A DNA stretch of 6,412 nucleotides from an uncultured Phycisphaerales bacterium (GCA_937891445.1 CALAFV010000455.1:1-6412), one strand, 5' to 3'. Shown: positions 1 to 6,115, counted from the first letter of the stretch. Notes: generated by a model from the letters alone, not told the origin. Numbers and translations are program-made.

Positions 1-51
1 ATCCCAGCCCCACCCCGGCCGCTCCCGTCCCGCCCCCAACCCCGCCCGATC

Positions 52-57
52 TACGAT
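52..57 (+). promoter_or_regulatory. Putative -10 element of glnS (TACGAT), leaderless geometry
   Basis: The hexamer TACGAT matches the bacterial -10 consensus TATAAT at four of six positions, including the key second A and last T. Exactly seven bases separate it from the glnS ATG, so transcription would begin at or next to the start codon. There is no purine-rich Shine-Dalgarno sequence in the intervening pyrimidine-rich bases. No -35 box resembling TTGACA is visible 16-18 bases upstream. The same hexamer-to-ATG spacing recurs before the gene at 1920, which raises my confidence. This is inference from sequence only. Confidence 0.45.
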
Positions 58-64
58 CCCTCCC

Positions 65-1867
65 ATGACCACCTCGCCCGATCCCACGCCTACCCCCGAC
101 CGCCCCCGCCACTTCATCGAGGAGATCGTCGAGGCCGACAACGCCGCGCGCGCCTGGGGCGTCTGGACAGAAGCCGACATCAAGCCCGGCGGCGGCCAGG
201 TCCCCGGCGCCCCCCGCGTCCACACCCGCTTCCCCCCCGAGCCCAACGGCTACCTCCACATCGGCCACGCCAAGAGCATCTGGCTCAACTACTCCCTCGC
301 GCTGGCCCACAAGGGCAAGTTCAACCTCCGCTTCGACGACACCAACCCCGCCAAGGAAGAGCAGGAATACGTCGACGCCATCAAGCGCGACGTCCTCTGG
401 CTCGGCGCCGACTGGAACGGCCCCTTCGGCGGCGGCCTCTACTTCGCCTCCGACTACTTCGAGCAGATGTACCTCTTCGCCGAGGAACTCATCAAGAAAG
501 GCAAGGCCTACGTCTGCGACCTCACCCCCGAGCAGGTCGCCGAGTTCCGCGGCCCCCCCACGCGCCCCGGCCGCGAGAGCCCCTACCGCAACCGCCCCGT
601 CGAGGAGAACCTCGACCTCTTCCGCCGCATGCGCGCCGGCGAGTTCCCCACCGGCGCCCGCACCCTCCGCGCCAAGATCGACATGGCGTCCCCCAACCTC
701 AACCTCCGCGATCCCGTCCTCTACCGCATCCTCCACGAGCCCCACCACAACACCGGCGCCAAGTGGTGCATCTACCCCATGTACGACTGGGCCCACGGCA
801 TCGAGGACTCCATCGAGGGCATCACCCACTCCCTCTGCACCCTCGAGTTCGAGGCCCACCGCCCCCTCTACGACTGGCTCATCAACGCCATCAACGAGGG
901 CCGCACCGACGACGGCTCCGGCCCCTGGGGCAGGAAGATCAACCACGCCCGCCAGATCGAGTTCTCCAAACTCCGCCCCACCTACACCGTCCTCTCCAAG
1001 CGCAACCTCCTCAAGATGGTCCAGGACGGCATCGTCCGCGGCTGGGACGACCCCCGCATGCCCACCCTCTCCGGCCTCCGCCGCCGCGGCTACACCCCGC
1101 GCTCCATCTGGAACCTCTGTGAGTCCGCCGGCGTCACCAAGTACGAAGGCTTCGTCGACATGACGCGCCTCGAGAACGCCATCCGCGACGACCTCAACCG
1201 CACCGCCCCCCGCCGCATGGCCGTCCTGAGCCCCCTCAAGGTCGTCATCGAAAACTACCCCGAAGGCCAGGTCGAAGAACTCGACGCCATCAACAACCCC
1301 GAGGACCCCGCCGCCGGCACGCGCAAGGTCCCCTTCTCCCGCACCCTCTACATCGAGCGCGACGACTTCATGGAGAACCCGCCGAAGAAGTTCTTCCGCC
1401 TCTCCCCCGGCGCCGAGGTCCGCCTCCGCTACGCCTACTTCATCAGGTGCACCGACGTCGTCAAAAACCCCGCCACCGGCGAGATCATCGAACTCCGCTG
1501 CACCTACGACCCCGCCACCCGCGGCGGCGACGCCCCCGACGGCCGCAAGGTCAAGGCCACCCTCCACTGGGTCTCCGCCCCTCACGCCATCACCGCCGAG
1601 GTTCGCCTCTTCGACCGCCTCTTCAAGGCCGAGGAGCCCGGCAAGGCCACCGGCGACTGGCTCGACGACCTCAACCCCGACTCCCTCAAGATCGTGGAAG
1701 GCCACCTCGAACCCAGCCTCGCCGACGTCAAGCCCGGCGACACCTTCCAGTTCGAGCGCCTCGGCTACTTCTGCGCCGACCCCGACACGCTCACCGCCGG
1801 CCGCCCCGTCTTCAACCGCACCGTCACCCTCAAGGACTCCTGGGCCAGGGCCGCCGCCCAGCAGTGA
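65..1867 (+). CDS. glnS: Glutaminyl-tRNA synthetase (GlnRS)
   Basis: This cytosolic class I aminoacyl-tRNA synthetase joins glutamine to tRNA-Gln using ATP. The 600-residue product is complete. The Rossmann catalytic core carries the HIGH motif in PEPNGYLHIGHAKS (HIGH at residues 65-68) and FDDTNP at 90-95. The KMSKS-equivalent loop is VLSKRNL at 309-315, with the catalytic lysine at 312 and Asn in place of the second Lys of the E. coli MSKRK. GlnRS rather than GluRS identity is shown by YPMYDWAHGIEDSIEGITHS (237-256), GWDDPRMPT (326-334) and the two-barrel anticodon-binding region from about 385 onward, with LHWVSAPHA (500-508) and a final FQFERLGYFC (561-570). It is somewhat longer than the E. 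coli enzyme (about 554 residues). The extra length includes an N-terminal extension and a polar insert near 281-291 (TDDGSGPWGRK). The ATG is chosen because it opens the frame and lies seven bases after a -10-like hexamer. There is no Shine-Dalgarno sequence. Confidence 0.98.
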   Translation: MTTSPDPTPTPDRPRHFIEEIVEADNAARAWGVWTEADIKPGGGQVPGAPRVHTRFPPEPNGYLHIGHAKSIWLNYSLALAHKGKFNLRFDDTNPAKEEQEYVDAIKRDVLWLGADWNGPFGGGLYFASDYFEQMYLFAEELIKKGKAYVCDLTPEQVAEFRGPPTRPGRESPYRNRPVEENLDLFRRMRAGEFPTGARTLRAKIDMASPNLNLRDPVLYRILHEPHHNTGAKWCIYPMYDWAHGIEDSIEGITHSLCTLEFEAHRPLYDWLINAINEGRTDDGSGPWGRKINHARQIEFSKLRPTYTVLSKRNLLKMVQDGIVRGWDDPRMPTLSGLRRRGYTPRSIWNLCESAGVTKYEGFVDMTRLENAIRDDLNRTAPRRMAVLSPLKVVIENYPEGQVEELDAINNPEDPAAGTRKVPFSRTLYIERDDFMENPPKKFFRLSPGAEVRLRYAYFIRCTDVVKNPATGEIIELRCTYDPATRGGDAPDGRKVKATLHWVSAPHAITAEVRLFDRLFKAEEPGKATGDWLDDLNPDSLKIVEGHLEPSLADVKPGDTFQFERLGYFCADPDTLTAGRPVFNRTVTLKDSWARAAAQQ

Positions 1868-1869
1868 GC

Positions 1870-1894
1870 CGGCCCCGCCGCGGCACACGGGCCG
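1870..1894 (+). other. Weak hairpin downstream of glnS
   Basis: CGGCCC at 1870-1875 can pair with GGGCCG at 1889-1894 across a 13-base loop, three bases after the glnS stop codon. There is no following T-tract, so it is not a standard intrinsic terminator. In sequence this GC-rich, a six-base-pair stem is expected by chance fairly often. It sits just upstream of the next gene's putative -10 box, so a role in separating the two transcription units is possible but unproven. Confidence 0.2.
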
Positions 1895-1906
1895 ACGACG
1901 GCGCGG

Positions 1907-1912
1907 TACGCT
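1907..1912 (+). promoter_or_regulatory. Putative -10 element (TACGCT) of the first zinc-ribbon gene
   Basis: TACGCT keeps the T1, A2 and T6 positions of the -10 consensus and lies exactly seven bases before the ATG at 1920. This is the same geometry as TACGAT before glnS. The spacing suggests a leaderless transcript and is the main reason for taking 1920, rather than the in-frame ATG at 1968, as the start of the gene. No clear -35 element is visible. Confidence 0.4.
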
Positions 1913-1919
1913 GCTCCCA

Positions 1920-2543
1920 ATGCGCCAGACTCACCCCTGTGCCCCGCCCCCGCGCGCCGGCCGCGCCATGACCGGTCCCCCGCGCCCCACCTCCTGGGAC
2001 ACCGATTCCTTCCTCTGGCCCCGTACCAGCCCCCTCCGCCTGCCCCTGAGCCCCTTCCGCCGCCGCGCCCTCCCCCGCGCCCGCTGCCTCGCCCGCATCC
2101 CCCCCTTCGAGTTCGCCGCCGCCGACCTCTACAACCCCGCCTCCCCGCCCCCGCCCATCCGCGCCCTGGCCGCCGAGGTCCTCACCCGCCGCGCCGCCGT
2201 CGATCGCCCCTTCTTCATCGTCCCGCGCCCCACGCGCCCCCTCCGCCCCTGGATGCTCGCCACCGCCGCCCTCATCCTGACCGCCACGGTTGTGTGGCTC
2301 CCTTCCGGCGTCCTCCTCGCGCTGGCCATCCTCGCCGTCGCGCCCCTCATCATCACGCTCCCCCTCCGCTTCCGCGCACGCACCCGCCGCCTCCACCTGG
2401 CCCGCTGCCTCCGCGACCGCGCCTGCCCCGACTGCGGCTACAACCTCGCCGGCGCACCCGAAGGCCTCCCCGGCTCCCTCGCCGGCCCCCGCGCCTGCCC
2501 CGAATGCGGCGCCGCATGGCCCCTCGTCCCGCCCCCCGCCTGA
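1920..2543 (+). CDS. Membrane protein with two helices and a C-terminal zinc ribbon (first paralogue)
   Basis: No named family is recognised and the function is unknown. The 207-residue product has a proline- and arginine-rich soluble N-terminal part (about 1-108). A hydrophobic hairpin follows, of two likely membrane helices at about 111-127 and 129-149 with a short turn (LPSG). Next is a basic stretch (RFRARTRR) and a zinc ribbon with C169-x2-C172 and C193-x2-C196 (CPDCGYNLAGAP then CPECG). The basic residues after the second helix put the ribbon, and by the hairpin also the N-terminus, in the cytosol. The ribbon closely resembles that of the next gene, so the two look like tandem paralogues. 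Such CPDCGY...CPECG ribbons are widespread in Planctomycetes. Start: ATG 1920 has a -10-like hexamer seven bases upstream; ATG 1968 would give 191 residues. No Shine-Dalgarno sequence precedes either start. Confidence 0.75.
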   Translation: MRQTHPCAPPPRAGRAMTGPPRPTSWDTDSFLWPRTSPLRLPLSPFRRRALPRARCLARIPPFEFAAADLYNPASPPPPIRALAAEVLTRRAAVDRPFFIVPRPTRPLRPWMLATAALILTATVVWLPSGVLLALAILAVAPLIITLPLRFRARTRRLHLARCLRDRACPDCGYNLAGAPEGLPGSLAGPRACPECGAAWPLVPPPA

Positions 2544-2590
2544 CCGCCGCGTCCTTGCACAAGCCTCCCCCCGCCGCCATCCTTCCATCC

Positions 2591-3313
2591 GTGCCCCAGG
2601 CCGCCAGACACCCCAAACCCACGCGCTACGCCCGCTGGGACCGCATCGACCAGGCCTGGGTCGGCGTCATCCCCGGCGTCAACATCCACTGGTGGCCCAA
2701 CCTCCGCTGGCGCTACGACGTCCGCACCGCCCCCTTCGACGCCGCGACCGACAGCGACGCCGATCCAGCGCCCCTTGCCGCCGAATACGCTGCGCGCGTC
2801 GAAGCCTTCCGCAACCGCGTCGAGAACGCCGGAGTCGCTCCCGTGCCAGACTCACGCCGATTGCGGATTCTTCAAATCCTCCTGCCCGTCGCCCTCGCGG
2901 CCTGCATCCTCCTCGGGTACCTGTCCGCCGTCCTGAGCGGCCCCGTCCGTCTGGTGCCGGCCTTCCTCACCCTCTTCACCATCTTCTCCACGGCTGTCCT
3001 CACCGTCAGACTCCTGCTGCCGCATCATCCTTTAAGCCGCCTCATCGACGCCATCGACCACCGCCGCTGCCCCGACTGCGGCTACGACCTCACCGGCGCT
3101 CCCCCGGCGATCGACCCCACCCGCCTCGCCGGCGCCGACGTCGGCCCTCGCCTCTGCCCCGAGTGCGGCAGCCCCTGGCCCCTCCTTCCCCCACCCGCGA
3201 CCTGCTCCATCGACACCCTGCCCCCCTCCCTCCGCCGCCCGATCCCCGCCCGCCCTCAGGCGTCGCAGACGCACCCCGCGCCGCAACCGCCGGTACCACC
3301 CACAACCGCATGA
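2591..3313 (+). CDS. Membrane protein with two helices and a zinc ribbon (second paralogue)
   Basis: The function is unknown. From the GTG at 2591 the product has 240 residues. A soluble N-terminal region is rich in Trp and Arg (RWDRIDQAWVG, NIHWWPNLRWRYD at about 31-43). A membrane hairpin follows, with helices at about 92-114 and 119-143. Then comes a zinc ribbon with C160-x2-C163 (CPDCGYDLTGAP) and C189-x2-C192 (CPECG). A 40-residue proline-rich tail ends the protein. Ribbon plus WPLLPPPA matches the end of the preceding protein, which stops exactly at PPPA; here the frame continues 37 residues further. The start is uncertain: in-frame ATGs at 2504 and 2516 lie inside the preceding gene and would add 29 or 25 residues, and TTG 2555 is also possible. 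GTG 2591 is chosen as the first clean start after the upstream stop, 47 bases away. The stop overlaps the next ATG (ATGA), which suggests translational coupling. Confidence 0.75.
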   Translation: MPQAARHPKPTRYARWDRIDQAWVGVIPGVNIHWWPNLRWRYDVRTAPFDAATDSDADPAPLAAEYAARVEAFRNRVENAGVAPVPDSRRLRILQILLPVALAACILLGYLSAVLSGPVRLVPAFLTLFTIFSTAVLTVRLLLPHHPLSRLIDAIDHRRCPDCGYDLTGAPPAIDPTRLAGADVGPRLCPECGSPWPLLPPPATCSIDTLPPSLRRPIPARPQASQTHPAPQPPVPPTTA

Positions 3314-4614
3314 CCCCCGGCACTCCAGGTCGGCCCGCGTCACCCACACCTGTGTCCGAGTGCCCCGCGCCCGCCCTCTGCCCCGAGTGCGGCGTCCCCG
3401 CCGCCACGCGCCGACCCCTGCCCCCGCCCCACTGGGCCCACTGGCGCGTCCTCATCCCACCCCTCGTCCGACTCCTCGCCCTCGCCGTCGCTATCGCCAT
3501 CCTCACCCACCCGTGCGAGCCGAACAGCCTCGGCCCCCCCTTCGCCCATGGTGTCGACTCCCTCGGCGCCCCGCTGCCCGCCTCGAACCTCCGCACGCCC
3601 CCCGCCGGCGATGCGCTCACCCGCGAGTTGGTCGATGCCGCCGACCGAACCCGCGCCTACTACGGCAGCGGACAACTGCTGGCCGCCATCATGCCCCAGA
3701 ACCCTCACTTCTGGACAACCCGCACCCGCGGCTGGCCCTTCCCCACCGTCACCCGCGCGTTCCATGGCCCCGGCGGCGCCGCTCCCGCCACTTTCGACTT
3801 CGACACAAGCAACCCCCTCGCGGCCGAGCCGTGGCCTCTGCTGCACACCAGCCTCTTCCACCGCACCTGGTCGCGTGGATTGAACGAGCGAGAGACGTTC
3901 TCGCTCAGCGCTCCAGGCTTCGTCCTCGCGCTCCTCGCCGCCGACACCCTCCGCCGCCTCCTCCGCGTCTGCATCGGCGCGCGCCGCGGCCGCCTGCGCC
4001 GGCCGCCGCTCATCGCCGCCATCGCGCTCCTCGCCCTCTGCTCCGCCGGCCTCCTCCTCCCCGTCCGCACCCAATCCGGCCGCTACCTCGCACCGGTCCC
4101 GGCCACGCCGCCGACCTGGGTTCCCCTGTCCCTCAGCGACGACGACCTGCGCTCCCTCCGCGGCCGCGACGACGCCGACGCGACCCTCCTCGCGGCCGTC
4201 TCCGCCGCGCTCCCCGACGTCCCCGACAGCGCCGAGATCGGCATCGGGCTCACGCGCCCCGTCACCTTGAGAAACCTCACTCGGACCTACGGACTTCCAT
4301 CCGCCCCCACCTGGTACTACACGGCCACCACCCGCACCCACAACGCCCCCGCGCCGCCCTTCCCCGCCGTCCCCCTCCGCTGGCAGTTCTCGCCCGACAT
4401 CCTGTTCATCGAGTTGCCCGCGCGCGCCGGCACCGTGACCCTCAAGGGCTTCGGCGTCTACATCGCCGACGCCACCGCCCTGCTCCTGGGCCTCTACCTC
4501 GCCTGCATCATCCCCGGTCCGGCCACCCGCCTGGCCGCACACCTCATCGCCCGCCGCCGCCACGCCCGCGGCCAGTGCGTCAACTGCGGCTACCACCTCG
4601 CGCCCACGCCGTGA
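3310..4614 (+). CDS. Four-helix membrane protein with half zinc ribbons at both ends
   Basis: The function is unknown. The product has 434 residues, starting at the ATG that overlaps the preceding stop (ATGA). The N-terminus carries C18, C24 and C27 in ECPAPALCPECG, like the second half of a planctomycete zinc ribbon. Likely membrane helices lie at about 47-66, 203-219 (weaker), 233-252 and 381-402. Basic loops (RRLLRV, ARRGRLRR at 214-231; ARRRHAR at 414-420) fit the positive-inside rule. The two long segments (about 67-200 and 253-380) would then be outside the cytoplasmic membrane and both termini in the cytosol. The C-terminus ends in CVNCGYHLAPTP (C423, C426), the first half of a ribbon, and stops before any CPECG. 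The two halves could form one split, permuted zinc site, or the C-terminal ribbon could be a truncated relic. Codon choice is less C-biased than in glnS in places (for example 4267-4300). No catalytic motif is recognised. Confidence 0.8.
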   Translation: MTPGTPGRPASPTPVSECPAPALCPECGVPAATRRPLPPPHWAHWRVLIPPLVRLLALAVAIAILTHPCEPNSLGPPFAHGVDSLGAPLPASNLRTPPAGDALTRELVDAADRTRAYYGSGQLLAAIMPQNPHFWTTRTRGWPFPTVTRAFHGPGGAAPATFDFDTSNPLAAEPWPLLHTSLFHRTWSRGLNERETFSLSAPGFVLALLAADTLRRLLRVCIGARRGRLRRPPLIAAIALLALCSAGLLLPVRTQSGRYLAPVPATPPTWVPLSLSDDDLRSLRGRDDADATLLAAVSAALPDVPDSAEIGIGLTRPVTLRNLTRTYGLPSAPTWYYTATTRTHNAPAPPFPAVPLRWQFSPDILFIELPARAGTVTLKGFGVYIADATALLLGLYLACIIPGPATRLAAHLIARRRHARGQCVNCGYHLAPTP

Positions 4615-5153
4615 ACCTCGCCTCACCACGCCTGCCCAACAATCCCCGCGTGCCGACCCACCCCGACTTCACGATCCGCCGCGCCACCGTCGCCGACGTC
4701 CCCGCCGTCCTCCCGATGGTCGCCGCCATCGTCGCCCAGCACGAGGCCTGGGACCCCGACCGCTACGCCACCCTCCCCGACGTCCTCGACCGCTACGAGC
4801 GCTGGCTCCCCGCCCGCGCTCAGGACGACCGCGGCGTCTTCCTCGTCGCCCAAACCCCCGCCCCGCCCTCCGACCCACCCACTCTCGTGGGCTTCCTCGT
4901 CGCCACCATCGACCCCAACATCCCCATCTACACGCTGAAGGAATACGCCTTCATCCAGGACCTCTGGGTCGAGCCCGCCCACCGCCGCCGCGGCATCGCC
5001 CGCGCCCTGGTCCAGACCGCCATCACCCACCTCCGCGCCCAGGGCATCACCCAGATCCGCCTCGAAACCGCCGCCCCCAACGACCCCGCCCGCCGCCTCT
5101 TCGAATCCCTCGGCTTCCGCACCAGCACCATCGACATGCTCCTGTCCCTCTGA
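4611..5153 (+). CDS. GNAT-family N-acetyltransferase
   Basis: This is a member of the GCN5-related N-acetyltransferase superfamily, which transfers acetyl from acetyl-CoA to an amine. The substrate cannot be told from the sequence. Counting from GTG 4611 (180 residues), the fold starts at DFTIRRATVADV (19-30), continues through VGFLVATI (93-100), and has the acetyl-CoA pyrophosphate loop in DLWVEPAHRRRGIARALV (117-134), with R126-R127-G128-I129-A130 fitting Q/R-x-x-G-x-G/A with Ala last. The closing region is IRLETAAPNDPARRLFESLGF (149-169), typical of motif B and the C-terminal strand. The protein is a single domain of usual length, predicted cytosolic. Start: GTG 4611 overlaps the upstream stop (GTGA), like the ATGA junction before it. 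GTG 4650 (167 residues, MPTHPDFTIRRA) is an equally serious alternative, with AACAAT six bases ahead. No Shine-Dalgarno sequence precedes either. Confidence 0.9.
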   Translation: MNLASPRLPNNPRVPTHPDFTIRRATVADVPAVLPMVAAIVAQHEAWDPDRYATLPDVLDRYERWLPARAQDDRGVFLVAQTPAPPSDPPTLVGFLVATIDPNIPIYTLKEYAFIQDLWVEPAHRRRGIARALVQTAITHLRAQGITQIRLETAAPNDPARRLFESLGFRTSTIDMLLSL

Positions 5154-5159
5154 CGTTGC

Positions 5160-5252
5160 TTCCCGGTCTCGTCGCGCTCTTCGTGCCCTTCGCACCGAAC
5201 CCTGTCTGTCGCTTTGTTGCTTTGCTGGCTTGCCCCTTTGGCCATTTGCCCT
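5160..5252 (-). repeat. Degenerate short tandem-like repeats in intergenic gap
   Basis: The gap between the acetyltransferase and the dehydrogenase departs visibly from the C-rich coding background. Read on the - strand it is purine-rich and made of short imperfect units. One block (about 5211-5252) repeats GCAAA/CAAAG-like units (GGCAAATGG, CCAAAGGGG, GCAAGCC, AGCAAAG, CAACAAAG). The other block (about 5160-5193) repeats a CGAAG-type unit (GCGAAGGGCACGAAGAGC, then GCGACGAG). From memory, similar CAAAG and CACGAAG repeats are scattered in intergenic DNA of planctomycete and verrucomicrobial genomes; I cannot verify that here. No gene, clear promoter or terminator is seen in the gap. Confidence 0.45.
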
Positions 5253-5258
5253 TCCCCC

Positions 5259-6095
5259 ATGCCCCCCTCCCCCATTGACCGCGGCATCGTCCTGATCACC
5301 GGCGCCTCCTCCGGCATCGGCGCCGACCTCGCCCGCCACATCGCCCCGCGCGCAGCCCGCCTCCTGCTGGCCGCCCGCCGCCTCGACCGCCTCGAGCAAC
5401 TCCGCGCCGAACTGACCCCGCGCGCCCCGCAGACCCGCATCGACCTCTACAAGACCGACCTCGACAACCCCGCCGACCTCCGCCAACTCGCCGACGGCAT
5501 CCTCCGCGACACCGACAACTACGGCCTCGACGTGCTGGTCAACAACGCCGGCTTCGGCCACGCCGACCTCTTCGAGCGCGCCCCCTGGGACCGCCTCGAA
5601 TCCATGGTCCGCGTCAACGTCATCGCCCCCATGTACCTCATTCACCGCTTCCTCCCTCTGATGGTCTCGCGCCATCGCGGCGGCATCCTCAACATCTCCT
5701 CCGGCGGCGGCCGCGTCCCCATGGTCGGCTCCGCCACCTACTCCGCCACCAAGTACGCCATCCGCGGCCTCTCCGAAACCCTCATGCTCGAACTGGCCGG
5801 CGCCGGCGTCCGCGTCACCGAGTCCGCCCCCGGCCCCGTCGCCACCGAGTTCTCCCAGACCGCCGGCACCAAACACCTCCCCGGCCGTCCACCCGAGTTC
5901 GTGCGAATCACCAGCGACCGCTGCGCCCGCGAATCCATCGCCGCCTTCGACCGCGCCAAACCCGTCGTCTACCCCGGCCAGCCCTACCGCACACTCATGC
6001 GCCTCCTCTCGATCCTCCCCCGCCCCCTCATCCACCGCGGCCCCCGCCGCGCCGCCCTCCGCCTCCGCGCCCAGTACGAGGCGCCAACACCGTGA
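5259..6095 (+). CDS. Classical short-chain dehydrogenase/reductase (SDR)
   Basis: This is an NAD(P)-dependent oxidoreductase of the classical SDR family, 278 residues with one Rossmann domain, predicted cytosolic. The cofactor motif TGASSGIG is at residues 14-21. The AARR at 38-41, after the second strand, suggests a preference for NADP(H). NNAG is at 95-98 and the structural Asn at 120 (VRVNV). The catalytic Ser is at 148 (NISSG), with Tyr161 and Lys165 in YSATK, so the full tetrad is present. The post-catalytic APGPVATEF is at 190-198. The C-terminal extension (YRTLMRLLSILPRPLIHR) is basic and hydrophobic, as in the DltE/YqjQ-like group. The substrate cannot be assigned. ATG 5259 is chosen because the motif then starts 13 residues in, as is normal; the frame is open to TTG 5214, but that segment lies in repeat-like DNA. 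No Shine-Dalgarno sequence or convincing -10 box precedes it. Confidence 0.95.
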   Translation: MPPSPIDRGIVLITGASSGIGADLARHIAPRAARLLLAARRLDRLEQLRAELTPRAPQTRIDLYKTDLDNPADLRQLADGILRDTDNYGLDVLVNNAGFGHADLFERAPWDRLESMVRVNVIAPMYLIHRFLPLMVSRHRGGILNISSGGGRVPMVGSATYSATKYAIRGLSETLMLELAGAGVRVTESAPGPVATEFSQTAGTKHLPGRPPEFVRITSDRCARESIAAFDRAKPVVYPGQPYRTLMRLLSILPRPLIHRGPRRAALRLRAQYEAPTP

Positions 6096-6115
6096 ACGCT
6101 CTTCCCCTCCCCCTC

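Noticed and set aside
1..64. End of an upstream gene or an upstream regulatory element before glnS
   Set aside because: Apart from the TACGAT hexamer, the segment is a C-rich run with no stop-codon context, hairpin or motif that I can support.
1830..2588. Gly/Ala/Glu-rich - strand frame opposite the first zinc-ribbon gene
   Set aside because: It is low-complexity sequence with no motif, antisense to a gene with a clear zinc ribbon and membrane hairpin.
2290..3309. Upstream extension of the third zinc-ribbon frame into the two preceding genes
   Set aside because: The extended part is Pro/Arg/Ser/Ala low-complexity sequence overlapping two better-supported genes. ATG 3310, overlapping the stop at 3311-3313, is the natural start.
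3360..4610. Upstream extension of the acetyltransferase frame across the third zinc-ribbon gene
   Set aside because: The extension is almost entirely Arg/Pro/His out-of-frame sequence; the GNAT fold begins only after about 4660.
3340..4629. Open - strand frame of 429 codons opposite the third zinc-ribbon gene
   Set aside because: It is Gly/Glu/Ala/Arg-rich low-complexity sequence without motifs. The + strand frame has membrane helices, CxxC motifs and a coupled start.
4611..4650. A frameshift that would restore a missing CPECG after CVNCGYHLAPTP
   Set aside because: None of the three + strand frames just after 4614 encodes a CPECG-like motif, so no simple frameshift explains the missing half ribbon.
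5214..5258. TTG 5214 as the start of the dehydrogenase, with a hydrophobic leader (LLCWLAPLAI)
   Set aside because: It looks slightly like a signal peptide, but it is encoded by the repeat-like intergenic segment. A classical NADP-type SDR is cytosolic, and ATG 5259 gives the normal distance to TGASSGIG.
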